A stretch of DNA of 64,000 nt from CAWFLT01 sp963816795 (lineage in GTDB: Bacteria > Acidobacteriota > Vicinamibacteria > Vicinamibacterales > SCN-69-37): positions 124,001 through 188,000 of the forward strand of contig CAWFLT010000012.1 in assembly GCA_963816795.1 (NCBI GenBank). The letters are read 5' to 3'. This document shows, in pieces, positions 19,401 through 27,904 of this stretch. Both the position numbers and the translations under genes were made by a program. Within the stretch, counting starts at the first letter, position 1, and each line of letters opens with the position of its first letter. The notes beneath the pieces were generated by a model. The model was not told the DNA's origin. It ran no database searches and saw nothing but the letters and a program-made list of their open reading frames with translations.

Positions 19401-20372
19401 TCGGGCGGCGTGCGGTTCACCGACTTCAATCCGGTGCGCACGAACGGGCACATCGCCTTCGGGGCGCCGCTCTCGTCGGACTGGTCGGTCTCGACCTTCG
19501 ACATCAAGCACGCGTTCGCGGCGTCGTTCCTCTACGACCTGCCGTTCGGCCGCGGCCGCGCGTTCCTCTCCAACAGCAGCGGGCTGGTCGAAGGGCTGAT
19601 CGGCGGCTGGACGGTGAGCGGTGTCGGGCGCGTCCAGGGCGGTCCGCCGCTGGTGCCCGTGCTGCGCGATGACAATCGTCTGGGCATCGAGGGCAACCCG
19701 CGCGCGATCCGGCCGGATCTGGTGCCGGGCGTCCCGCTCTACAACCCGCGTTTCTCATGGGATTGCCCGGTCGGCCAGGAGTGCGAGCCGTACTTCAACC
19801 CGGCCGCCTTCATGCGGCCGCCCAAGGGCACGCTGGGCAACGCGCCTCGGACGCTCGACAACGCCCGCTGGCCGGCGCAGGAATTCTTCGACCTCTCCAT
19901 CCAGAAGAACTTCCTCTTCGCGAATGGGAAGCGCCGACTCCAGTTGCGCGTGGACGCGATCAACCTGTTCAATCACGCGGTCTTCAAGGCCGGCCGCGAC
20001 TCGGACAACGGCGAGATCTTCACGTTGCCGGCCGAGGGCCTGCTGAGCACCGCGCAGTACAACGCCTGGGCGGATTTCAACGGCAAACCGCGCGCCGGCA
20101 CGGCCGAAGGCGATCGGCTGAAAGCGCTGTCCGATCAGATCATCGTCGCCGGCCGGCTGCCGAACAGCCAGGTGCTCCGAGCGGACTTCTTCAGCATCCC
20201 GGTGCCCGAAGGGTTTCACTCGACGGACGCGAATGCCTTCGACATCACGACCGAGACCGGGCTGAAGCACTATCGGCTGAAGCAGGCGTACACGCCGGAC
20301 CGCTGGGGATACCTCGGCGCGCGCTCGCCGTACACGCCGAGGTTCATTCAGATCGCGTTGAAGATATTCTGA
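16411..20372 (+). CDS. Oar-like TonB-dependent receptor (one frameshift)
   Basis: About 1,320 residues. ATG 16411 follows CAGGAGG and opens a signal peptide (IGLLTPVLFLLSAIIAAAQ). A carboxypeptidase-regulatory domain (GSINGTVFDQTGSVVAGATV) spans about residues 25-110. The plug follows (MPLNNRSVLDLALT, FSAEFGQTGGGVINMSTKSG), then a long barrel (QNDWQVHPNLTLNLGLRYTL, RRLQLRVDAINLFNH) ending in FIQIALKIF with terminal Phe. The frame breaks once near 19085, where restoring one C gives a continuous GSRGRHLFLPP-type strand. It is longer than the 9.9-kb paralogue. Adjacent to the alginate-lyase gene but transcribed divergently from it. Confidence 0.92.
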
Positions 20373-20394
20373 GCGTTTTTGACCGAACGCGCCC

Positions 20395-21426
20395 GTTGAC
20401 GGGCTTGCATCGCGCGCTGTCATTTCACGCGACCTATCAGTGCCGTCACAGCGGCGCGTGCTGCACGTCCGGCTGGCCGATCCCGGTGGAGCCCGATCGT
20501 CTGAGCCGCCTCCAGGCCGCGTTGGCCAGTGGAGCGATCGCTGGGCGATCGCCTGCCGGGGCGAACTTCGTCGGACTGGATGGCCCAACGGCGGGCGGGC
20601 CCGTACTGCTGGCCACCGTGGGCGGCCGCTGTGCCTTCCATGATGCCGCGGCGTGCCGGTGCCGTATTCAGCGCGCGCTGGGGCACTCGGCGCTGCCGCT
20701 CGCCTGCCGCCAGTTCCCGCGCGTGTCCCTGCACGATCCGCGCGGTACGTCGATCACGCTCTCGCACTACTGCCCCACCGCGGCCGGCCTGATCGAAGAC
20801 GAGGGTCCCGTCGAGATCGTCTCGACCGCGCCGGCGTTTCCGGAAGGCGGTGAGTACGTCGGACTCGATGCGCGCACGGCGCTGCCGCCGTTGTTGCGGC
20901 CCGACATGGCGATGGATTGGGATAGCTGGTGGGAGTGCGAGCGGCTGGCGGTCGAAACGCTGGCCGGCTCCGGCTCGTCGCCGGCAGATGCAGTGGCGCA
21001 ACTGGGCCGCGCCGTCGAGCAGCTGCGCGCCTGGCGCCCGGACGACGGCCCGCTCAGCGATCGCGTGCGCCTGTCGTTCGCGGATCCCGCCGCCGGTCCG
21101 GACCGAGGCATGCCGCCAACGGCCGCACTGATTCAATCCGTTTACGACGCGGTGCCGGTCGAACACCGCCCTCAGGAACCGCCGCCGATCTCGGCGCCGC
21201 CCGGTGACGGCGCGTTACGACGCTTTCTCGCCGCGCACGCCTTCGCCAACTGGATCGCCTACCTCGGCGAAGACCTCAGGACGTGGGTCCGCTCCATCCA
21301 GGCCGCCCACGCACTCGCGACAACGCCGGCGTTCGCCACGCCGACCTGCTGCTCAGGCATCTCGCGGATCCGACGGCGCTGGCGCGAAGCTCGGGAGATA
21401 GGCCGCTACGTGGCATGGGGCACTGA
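20395..21426 (+). CDS. YkgJ family cysteine-cluster protein (frameshift near 21325)
   Basis: About 340 residues. The N-terminal half carries the YkgJ/CxxCxxCC zinc-or-iron cluster pattern: TYQCRHSGACCTSGW, GGRCAFHD, CRCRIQ, LPLACRQFPR and LSHYCPTAAGL, seven or more conserved Cys. The C-terminal half is helical (DSWWECERLAVETLAG) and unassigned. The start is uncertain: only TTG codons (20395, 20404) precede the conserved segment and the gene begins within 25 bases of the receptor stop, so it may be co-transcribed with it. A one-base shift near 21325 gives a better C-terminus (RHADLLLRHLADPTALAR) ending at 21426. YkgJ proteins may be metal-binding; none has a firm role. Confidence 0.75.
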
Positions 21427-21538
21427 CACGCCGTCGGGCCGGCCCGCCCGGGCCTCTGACTGCGCGACGACGCGCCGCGAGCGCACGTCCGGCGTACGCC
21501 CGCACCCGCGACGCTCGGCCCGCCGCAGCCCATGTCTA

Positions 21539-23179
21539 CTACTCACCCGCCATGAACGGGTATTTGTAGTCCTTCGGCGGCGACAGCGTCTCCTTGATCG
21601 TCCGGGTGTTGACCCAGCGGATGAGGTTGAGCTTCGAGCCGGCCTTGTCGTTGGTGCCCGACGCGCGCGCGCCGCCGAACGGCTGCTGGCCGACGACCGC
21701 GCCGGTGGGTTTGTCGTTGATGTAGAAGTTGCCCGCCGCGTTCCTCAACGCGCTCATCGCTTCTCGCACGGCCTTGCGGTCGTTCGAGAACACCGATCCG
21801 GTGAGTGCGTAGGGCGACGTCTTGTCGATCGTCTTGAGCGTGTCCTTCCACTTGTCGTCCGGATAGACGTACACGGTCAGGACTGGTCCGAAGATTTCTT
21901 CACAGAGCAGCTTGTAGTCGGGCTTGTTCGTCTGCACCAGCGTCGGCTCGATGAAGTAGCCCTTCTTGTCGTCGTACCCGCCGCCAGCGAGGATCTTGGC
22001 GCTCTTCTTCGCGATCGCGACATAGGACGAGATCTTGTCGAACGACTTCTTGTCGATGACCGCGCTCATGAAGTTGCGGAAGTCACGCGTATCGCCCATC
22101 TTGATGTCTTTGATCATCGCGACGGCGCGATCGCGCACTTCCTTCCAGAGCGAGTTCGGGATGTAGATACGGCTCGCCGCGGAGCACTTCTGGCCCTGAT
22201 ATTCGAAGCCGCCGCGCACCATCGCGACCGCGACCTCCTGCGGATCTGACGACGGATGGGCGACGATGAAGTCCTTGCCGCCGGTTTCGCCGACCAGGCG
22301 CGGATAGTTCTTGTAGCGGGCGATGTTCTCGCCGACCGTCTTCCACATGCTCTGGAAAACTTCGGTGCTGCCCGTGAAGTGGATACCGGCGAGGTCTGGC
22401 GACGCGAGCAGTCCGTCGGTGATCATGGCGGCACTGCCCGGCAGGAAGTTGATCACGCCCGGCGGCATCCCCGCCGCCTCGAGCACCTTGAAGACGTACC
22501 ACGCGCTCAGCATCGAGCTCGACGCCGGCTTCCAGATCGACGTCCCACCCATCAGCACGGGCGCGGTCGAGAGGTTGCCGCCAATCGCGGTGAAATTGAA
22601 CGGCGACACGGCGTAGACGAAGCCCTCGAGCGGGCGGTACTCGAGCTGGTTCCAGACCCCGGGGCCGTTGATCGGCTGTTCGCGATAGAGATCGTCGGCG
22701 TAGCCGACGTTGAAGCGCCAGAAATCGATCAGCTCGCAGGCGGCGTCAATCTCTGACTGGAAGACCGTCTTGGCCTGCCCAAGCATCGTCGCCGCATTGA
22801 CGGTCGCGCGCCAGTTGCCGGCGAGCAGTTCCGCGGCGCGGAGGAGGACCGCGGCGCGATCTTCGAAGGGCCAGGTGGACCACTCTTTGCGCGCGTCCAT
22901 CGACGCACGAATCGCCATCTGGATGTGCTTGGGCTCGGCTTGATGCCAGTCGGCCAGCACGTGCTTGTGATCGAACGGCATCACGGACTGCTGCTTCTTG
23001 CCGGTCCGGATTTCCTTGCCGCCGATGACGAGCGGAATCTCGATGCGCTCGGCCGCCATCGATTTCAGTCGAGCCTTGAGCTCGTCACGCTCCGGCGCCC
23101 CAGGCGCATACGACCTGATGGGCTCATTGATAGGAGTCGGTACTCGGCGATGGGCGTTCACGGCAGCAACATCAGGCAT
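21539..23179 (-). CDS. pruA: L-glutamate gamma-semialdehyde dehydrogenase (1-pyrroline-5-carboxylate dehydrogenase)
   Basis: A 546-residue aldehyde dehydrogenase that oxidises L-glutamate-5-semialdehyde to glutamate with NAD+, the second step of proline catabolism. The length, the opening INEPIRSYAPGAPERDEL and the segments SPFNFTAIGGNL, GETGGKDFIVAHPSS (general-base Glu) and FEYQGQKCSAASRIYIP (catalytic Cys) match the stand-alone PruA type, not the bifunctional PutA. The C-terminus ends with the family's PKDYKYPFMAGE. No proline dehydrogenase gene is in the window. A TAGAAT hexamer at 23214-23219 on the minus strand is a plausible -10 with a leader of about 30 bases. Intact. Confidence 0.96.
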   Translation of the reverse strand: MPDVAAVNAHRRVPTPINEPIRSYAPGAPERDELKARLKSMAAERIEIPLVIGGKEIRTGKKQQSVMPFDHKHVLADWHQAEPKHIQMAIRASMDARKEWSTWPFEDRAAVLLRAAELLAGNWRATVNAATMLGQAKTVFQSEIDAACELIDFWRFNVGYADDLYREQPINGPGVWNQLEYRPLEGFVYAVSPFNFTAIGGNLSTAPVLMGGTSIWKPASSSMLSAWYVFKVLEAAGMPPGVINFLPGSAAMITDGLLASPDLAGIHFTGSTEVFQSMWKTVGENIARYKNYPRLVGETGGKDFIVAHPSSDPQEVAVAMVRGGFEYQGQKCSAASRIYIPNSLWKEVRDRAVAMIKDIKMGDTRDFRNFMSAVIDKKSFDKISSYVAIAKKSAKILAGGGYDDKKGYFIEPTLVQTNKPDYKLLCEEIFGPVLTVYVYPDDKWKDTLKTIDKTSPYALTGSVFSNDRKAVREAMSALRNAAGNFYINDKPTGAVVGQQPFGGARASGTNDKAGSKLNLIRWVNTRTIKETLSPPKDYKYPFMAGE

Positions 23180-23244
23180 CTCTGTCAGGCCTCACGGGAA
23201 AAAGTAACTACTCATTCTATCAACGAACAAAACCACAGGCTTCT

Positions 23245-23491
23245 CACACGGAGTAACGGAGGGGCACGGAGACCACCGAGCGTTGCACGCGTGTCGGAAA
23301 CGCCCGGCGTCGCTCGGATGGTCGGACGCGCTGGTCAGACGTGACTGAACGGGTGCCGTTCAACACCTGAACGGTTCAGTCACGGCTGACCCAGCACGTC
23401 CGACCCGCCCGACGCCGGGCGCTCTATCTGTGTTCAGCAACCCTTTGAGTCTTCTCCGTGAACCCCGTGCACCCCCGTGGCCCCCGTGTTT
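23245..23491. repeat. Nested inverted repeat: CACGGAG arms around a 50-bp palindrome
   Basis: Outer arms are tandem CACGGAG/ACGGAGG-like units (23245-23277) facing CTCCGTG/CCCCGTG units (23454-23491). Inside them 23301-23350 and 23374-23421 are near-complementary over about 48 bases (both ends CGCCCGGCGTCG / CGACGCCGGGCG, inner ends GTGACTGAAC / GTTCAGTCAC). The central loop itself holds a perfect TGAACGG-GTG-CCGTTCA hairpin. This fills the gap between the VOC and pruA genes; no coding frame is convincing here. Confidence 0.85.
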
Positions 23492-23503
23492 GAGGCCTTG
23501 AAC

Positions 23504-23893
23504 TTAGATCCGTTCCGCGAACGTGAGTACGTAACCGTCCGGATCGGTGACGCTGAACTCGCGCATGCCGTACCACTGATCCTTCAACGGCATCACGACG
23601 CGCGTCTTGTGCCGCACCAGTTCCCAGAACGCCGCGACGTCTTCCATCATGAAGAACATCGCCACGCCCGACTGGCCGACGACGAATGACGTGACGTCGG
23701 GCGCATCGTGGCGCACTGGCCCCGGGTCGTTGAGAAAGACGTGCACGCCGTCACGTTCGAGCATGATGAAGACGAACGGCGCGGCGTCGGGCACGGTCGT
23801 GACCACCGAGAAGCCGAGGACGTCGCGGTAGAAGGCGAGCGCGCGGGGCAGATCGTCGCTGATGAGATTGGGGGTGACGCCGGTGAGTTTCAT
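23504..23893 (-). CDS. VOC family protein (glyoxalase/bleomycin-resistance fold)
   Basis: A 129-residue protein. From ATG 23893 it reads MKLTGVTPNLISDDLPRALA, FYRDVLGFSVV, VFIMLERDGVHVFLND and EFSVTDPDGYVLTFAERI, the paired beta-alpha-beta-beta-beta units of the vicinal-oxygen-chelate fold. The late Glu (REFSVTDPDG) is a usual metal ligand position. The open frame continues upstream for 80 codons but without family similarity; CTGGAGCGA nine bases before ATG 23893 is a suitable ribosome-binding site. The substrate is unknown. Confidence 0.9.
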   Translation of the reverse strand: MKLTGVTPNLISDDLPRALAFYRDVLGFSVVTTVPDAAPFVFIMLERDGVHVFLNDPGPVRHDAPDVTSFVVGQSGVAMFFMMEDVAAFWELVRHKTRVVMPLKDQWYGMREFSVTDPDGYVLTFAERI

Positions 23894-24047
23894 GGAGTCG
23901 CTCCAGCGGGCTGGGATCAGGAAGAACAGACACCCGGGGCCCGGGCTCGCTGTTCCTCCATCTGCGCCACCGGCGAGGATCGGCGCCGCAAGTAGGGCCT
24001 CTGACTTCGTCCAGGCGAGACCCGCGAGGGACGCCACAGGATAACAC

Positions 24048-24056
24048 TGGTAGAAT
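24048..24056 (+). promoter_or_regulatory. Extended -10 TGGTAGAAT before the STAS gene
   Basis: TG-G-TAGAAT is a good extended -10. The ATG follows after nine bases, so the transcript would be leaderless or nearly so. Confidence 0.55.
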
Positions 24057-24065
24057 GGCAAGATC

Positions 24066-24407
24066 ATGGACGTAAACGAACGGCTGTCGGGCGAGGTCGC
24101 GATCCTCGAGCTCGGAGGCCGCCTGACGGTCAACGACCATCCCGGCCTGCTGAAAGAAGCGGTGGCCGGCGCGCTGCAGCGCGGCGCACGGCACGTCTTG
24201 CTGGATCTGTCGGGCGTCCGCTATATCGACAGCACGCGGCTGGGCGAGCTCATCGCCGCGCACATCAGCGTCAGCCGCCTCGGCGGACGCCTCAAACTCG
24301 TGGCGACGCCCGACCGCATCGTCGAGCTGCTCTCGCTCGCCGGGCTGAGCGGCATCTTCGAACGCTACGCGACAGCCGACGAAGCGCAGGCAAGCCTGTC
24401 GAACTGA
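24066..24407 (+). CDS. STAS domain anti-sigma-factor antagonist
   Basis: A 113-residue single-domain STAS protein of the SpoIIAA/RsbV type. Strand EVAILELGGRLTVND, helix and the strand HVLLDLSGVRYIDSTRLGEL are diagnostic; the Ser of DSTRLG is the residue phosphorylated by partner anti-sigma kinases. Such proteins release sigma factors by binding the anti-sigma factor when unphosphorylated. No kinase or sigma partner is nearby, so its circuit cannot be assigned. Convergent with ferritin across a repeat hairpin. Confidence 0.93.
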   Translation: MDVNERLSGEVAILELGGRLTVNDHPGLLKEAVAGALQRGARHVLLDLSGVRYIDSTRLGELIAAHISVSRLGGRLKLVATPDRIVELLSLAGLSGIFERYATADEAQASLSN

Positions 24408-24410
24408 CTG

Positions 24411-24522
24411 CCTTTTCACCACGAAGGACACGAAGGTCACGAAGACGTTATTGGGGAAGACCGACGGCCGCGCCGTCTGCCCAAGAACATCTTCGTGTGC
24501 TTCGTGATCTTCGTGGTGAAGG
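24411..24522. repeat. Facing CACGAAGG arrays between convergent genes
   Basis: The left arm has tandem CACGAAGGA units (24411-24447) and the right arm the reverse-complement TTCGTG(G/T) units (24488-24522), pairing across CTTTTCACCACGAAGGACAC / GCTTCGTG...TTCGTGGTGAA. The inner segment has its own hairpin (GACGG-CCGCG-CCGTC). It starts four bases after the STAS stop and ends 25 bases before the ferritin stop. Confidence 0.85.
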
Positions 24523-24547
24523 CTGTTGGTGAACGCTCTCGGGCGCG

Positions 24548-25057
24548 CTAGTCGCCGGCCGCGGCCGTTTCCGCTGGCCGCCCGCCAAGCTCGCGATCGA
24601 GATCGAGCAAGGCGGCCGAGTCGTTTTTCACCATGTGAAACTTGGCGACGATTTCGCGAACGGTCTTTTCTTCCTCGACCTGCTCGGTAATGAACCACTG
24701 CAGCTGAGCCATCGCGGCAAAGACCTTCTCGCGGAACGCGAGCTCGTAGAGCGCGTCGATCTGCCGGCTGACTTCCTGTTCCTGCGCCAGCGCGCGCTCG
24801 AAGACTTCGACGACCGATCCGAAGTCGCCCTTCGGCTCGTCCATGGCGTGAATCTTTACCGGATAGTTCCGCGCGAGCACGAAGTCGAAGAGCTTCAGGG
24901 CGTGCCCGTGCTCCTCCGCACTCTGGAGCCGCAACCAGCTGCCGGCGCCCATGAACTTGTGGTGCTCGCACCAGGCGGCCATGGCGAGATAGGAAAAGGA
25001 CGCAGCAAATTCGGCGGCAATCTGCTTGTTGATCGCTTCGAGGACTGGCGATGTCAT
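24548..25057 (-). CDS. ftnA: Non-heme ferritin
   Basis: A 169-residue four-helix-bundle iron-storage protein. Helix A has KQIAAEFAASFSYLAMA (ferroxidase Glu), helix B LQSAEEHGHALKLFDFVL (EExxH), helix C ALAQEQEVSRQID and helix D WFITEQVEEEKTVREIV. These supply the di-iron ferroxidase ligands of bacterial FtnA; no haem-ligating bacterioferritin Met is apparent. A short Ala-rich tail follows. On the minus strand TAAGAT lies six bases before the ATG with no Shine-Dalgarno sequence, suggesting leaderless expression. Confidence 0.95.
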   Translation of the reverse strand: MTSPVLEAINKQIAAEFAASFSYLAMAAWCEHHKFMGAGSWLRLQSAEEHGHALKLFDFVLARNYPVKIHAMDEPKGDFGSVVEVFERALAQEQEVSRQIDALYELAFREKVFAAMAQLQWFITEQVEEEKTVREIVAKFHMVKNDSAALLDLDRELGGRPAETAAAGD

Positions 25058-25063
25058 GCGTCC

Positions 25064-25069
25064 ATCTTA
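25064..25069 (-). promoter_or_regulatory. -10-like TAAGAT before ferritin
   Basis: TAAGAT ends six bases before ATG 25057 on the minus strand. Divergent from the M28 peptidase promoter 50 bases away. Confidence 0.5.
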
Positions 25070-25116
25070 CCTTTTGCCTGTGCCCTGGGCCCTGGGCCCT
25101 TGGCCTTTCCGTGCCT

Positions 25117-25122
25117 TATCAT
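25117..25122 (+). promoter_or_regulatory. -10-like TATCAT before the M28 peptidase
   Basis: TATCAT ends seven bases before ATG 25130. No Shine-Dalgarno sequence intervenes. Confidence 0.45.
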
Positions 25123-25129
25123 TGGCCCC

Positions 25130-27898
25130 ATGTCCCACCGTGTTCCGGTCCTTGTCCTTGCCTTCGCCGGCGCCGTGACGGCGTTGGCCGCCCAGTCGGT
25201 GCCGAGCAGTCAGACGGCGCTCGGTCCGGACGCCCGCTGGCTCCGCGCCAACGACGCCTGGGAAGCGGGCCACTACCCGGCGGCGCTGGACGACCTGCGG
25301 GCGCTGATGCAGTCGCCGGCGGCCGCGGAGTATCTCGATCGCGTCGCGTTGCTGACCGGCGAGCTCTACGCGACGACCGAGTTGACGACGGATGGCCGCA
25401 ATCCCGCCATCTCGGCCAACGGCCGCTCTGCCAGTTACGAAACAGGCTTGGCGCCAAACGCGGTCATCCGCGTGGTCCGGATCGAGGCCGGCGCGGCCAA
25501 ACAGGTCGCGGAATTGACGGGGGTCGGTCTGGCATTCGATCCATCCGGCACCCGCGTCGCGTACGTCCGTCCAAAGCCGTCGTCCGACTGGTCGGCGACC
25601 GTGAAGATCCTCCAAGCCGCGAGCACGCCTGCAGAACGCGCCGGCTCACAGCTCATCCTCGACGCGCTGACGACACGCGGCGATCTCGTCGTCCGTGACC
25701 TCGCAACGGGAACCGAGCGTGTGGTGTCGACCGGCGCACTGCTCAAGTCGAATCCGGCATTCACCAGTGATGGCTCGAGTGTGCTCTTCATCGGTGCCGA
25801 CGAACAGGATCTCAGTCGTTCGGATGTGTACCTGGCGAACGAGAGCGGCGCACCGGTACGGCTGACCGATCAGGCCGGACACAAAGCGAACGTGGTGGTC
25901 GGCGCGAGTGGCACAGGGTTGACCTACTCGGTCGCGCAGACGACGCCTTTCCGATTGCTCGGCGGCGGCCAGGCGGCGGGACCCGCACAAGCGGCCGGCG
26001 CGGGTGCTGGCCGTGGTGGCGGACGGGGCGCCGGAGCCGGAGCGGGCCAGGGACGGACCGGTGGCGCGCCGCCTGGCGGTGCTGCGCCTGCGGCCGCGGC
26101 AGGAGCCGGCGTGCCGGCTGGCCCGAATCCATGCGGCGGCGGTGGCCGTGGCGGCGGCGCCGCCCCGACGTTCGGTGTTGTCGACCTCGCGGCGAAGACG
26201 ACCCGCATCGTGACGGGCAGCGGCGCGACGATCTCGGCCGACGGACGGACGATCGCCTGGCTCAATCGCAACGGCGACGTCTGTGAGCTGACGACGGCCG
26301 CGGTCGCGGGCGGCGGCGCGCCCAAGGTCGTGCGGAGCGAGCGTCGCATCGACGCGCCGACCCTCTCACCCGACGGGACGCAGATCGCCTACCAGGCGAT
26401 GACCAACGTCGATTGGGAAATCTATGTCGCCGATCAGGCCGGCACGACTCGGCGGTTGACGCGCGACATTCAACACGACGTCCTGCCGCGATTTCTGCCG
26501 GGCGGAAAGTTGATCGCCATGATGGGCGAGCCGCGCCACCGGCGGTCGCACGTGTATGACGTCGCCACCGGGGCCCGCCAGCGGCTCTTCGCGAACAACA
26601 CCATCCGCACCATCACGCCCGAGTACATCTGGCTGCCGAGCGCGGATGGGTCGCGCGTGCTGATTCAGGCCGAGCGCGACGGCGACACGGTCTCCGTCGA
26701 GCGCGGTGTCTACGTCGTCGACCTGACGCGCAAGGTGACGGCCGCGGATCTGCTCGCCCGCCTGGATCGGCAACTCGCGGAGGAGAACGACCTGCGCGCG
26801 CGCATGACGAAGGCATTTCAACCGGTCGCCAAGCTCGCGCAGGCGGTGGTTGACCGCGCGTCAGTCAACCGCGTTTATGCCTACGAGAAGGCGATGTTCG
26901 ACTTCGATTCGAAGTTCATCACTCAGCCGGGCAACCTCAAGGCGATTGAATATCTCGAGAAGACATACCGTTCGTTCGGCTACGACCCGCAGATTCAATG
27001 GTTCACGCCCAATCAGCTGCAGGCGACGGGCGGACGCACAGGCAACATCGTCGCTACGCTTCGCGGGACGGAGAATCCCGAACTGATCTACGTCGTGAGC
27101 AGTCACTTCGACTCGGTCGCCGGCGGGCCCGGCGCCGACGACGACACCTCGGGGACGGCCGCCTTGCTCGAGGCGGCGCGGATGCTTGCGCCCAATCCGC
27201 TGCCGGTCACGGTCGTATTCGCGTCGTTCACCGGCGAGGAAGCGGGCCTGCTCGGCAGTCGCGAGTTCGTACGGCTGGCGGCCGAACAGAAGTGGCATAT
27301 CGTCGGCGCGCTGAACAACGACATGATCGGCTGGGGCGGCGAAGGGAGCCGGATGGACAACACCATCCGCTACTCCAACCCGGGCATCCGCGACATCCAG
27401 CACGGCGCCGCGTTCCTGTTCACGCGGCTCGTCCTCTACGACGCCAAGTACTACCGCGGTACTGACGCCGCCGCGTTCTACGAAGGCTGGGGCGACATCG
27501 TCGGCGGAATCGGCTCGTATCCGGTACTTGCCAATCCCAACTATCATCAGCCGACCGACTTCCTGGAGACCATGAATCACCAGCAGATCGTGGAGACGGC
27601 GAAAACGACGGCGGCGACGCTCGTCTATCTGGCGTCGAGTCCGTCGCGGTTGAAGGACGTGCGCGCGGCCAGGACGCCGTCGGGCGTCGAGGTGTCGTGG
27701 ACGCCGAGCCCCGAGGCCGGCATCAAGAGCTACGTCGTCGCGTATGGGCCGGCGTCGGCGCCGCTCCGCGACCGAATGACGGTCCCGGCCGCCAAAGCCG
27801 TGCTGCCGGCGCTGCCGGCGGGCACCCACGTGGCCGTCAAGGCGATCAACGGCCGCGGACTCGAAGGCTGGGACTGGGCGAGAACAGTCATACAGTAG
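25130..27898 (+). CDS. Secreted M28 peptidase with TolB-like propeller and FnIII-like tail
   Basis: A 922-residue exported protein. A signal peptide (VPVLVLAFAGAVTALAAQS) is followed by a WD40/PD40-type beta-propeller of TolB-like repeats (GVGLAFDPSGTRVAYVRP, ISADGRTIAWLNRNGDV, PTLSPDGTQIAYQAMTN). The propeller is interrupted near residues 275-350 by a Gly/Ala-rich low-complexity insert. The M28 domain follows at about 560-840: VVSSHFDSVAGGPGADDDTS (zinc His, bridging Asp), FTGEEAGLLGSREF, NNDMIG and NPNYHQPTDF (zinc His). A C-terminal fibronectin-III-like domain (EVSWTPSPEAGIKSYVVAYG) ends the protein. Intact across 2.8 kb. Probably an extracytoplasmic aminopeptidase; it heads an operon with the DUF3014 gene. 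Confidence 0.93.
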   Translation: MSHRVPVLVLAFAGAVTALAAQSVPSSQTALGPDARWLRANDAWEAGHYPAALDDLRALMQSPAAAEYLDRVALLTGELYATTELTTDGRNPAISANGRSASYETGLAPNAVIRVVRIEAGAAKQVAELTGVGLAFDPSGTRVAYVRPKPSSDWSATVKILQAASTPAERAGSQLILDALTTRGDLVVRDLATGTERVVSTGALLKSNPAFTSDGSSVLFIGADEQDLSRSDVYLANESGAPVRLTDQAGHKANVVVGASGTGLTYSVAQTTPFRLLGGGQAAGPAQAAGAGAGRGGGRGAGAGAGQGRTGGAPPGGAAPAAAAGAGVPAGPNPCGGGGRGGGAAPTFGVVDLAAKTTRIVTGSGATISADGRTIAWLNRNGDVCELTTAAVAGGGAPKVVRSERRIDAPTLSPDGTQIAYQAMTNVDWEIYVADQAGTTRRLTRDIQHDVLPRFLPGGKLIAMMGEPRHRRSHVYDVATGARQRLFANNTIRTITPEYIWLPSADGSRVLIQAERDGDTVSVERGVYVVDLTRKVTAADLLARLDRQLAEENDLRARMTKAFQPVAKLAQAVVDRASVNRVYAYEKAMFDFDSKFITQPGNLKAIEYLEKTYRSFGYDPQIQWFTPNQLQATGGRTGNIVATLRGTENPELIYVVSSHFDSVAGGPGADDDTSGTAALLEAARMLAPNPLPVTVVFASFTGEEAGLLGSREFVRLAAEQKWHIVGALNNDMIGWGGEGSRMDNTIRYSNPGIRDIQHGAAFLFTRLVLYDAKYYRGTDAAAFYEGWGDIVGGIGSYPVLANPNYHQPTDFLETMNHQQIVETAKTTAATLVYLASSPSRLKDVRAARTPSGVEVSWTPSPEAGIKSYVVAYGPASAPLRDRMTVPAAKAVLPALPAGTHVAVKAINGRGLEGWDWARTVIQ

Positions 27899-27904
27899 AG
27901 AGCC

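Noticed and set aside
23894..24133. 80-codon N-terminal extension of the VOC protein
   Set aside because: The extension has no family similarity, overlaps the divergent STAS gene and lacks a ribosome-binding site, while ATG 23893 has one.
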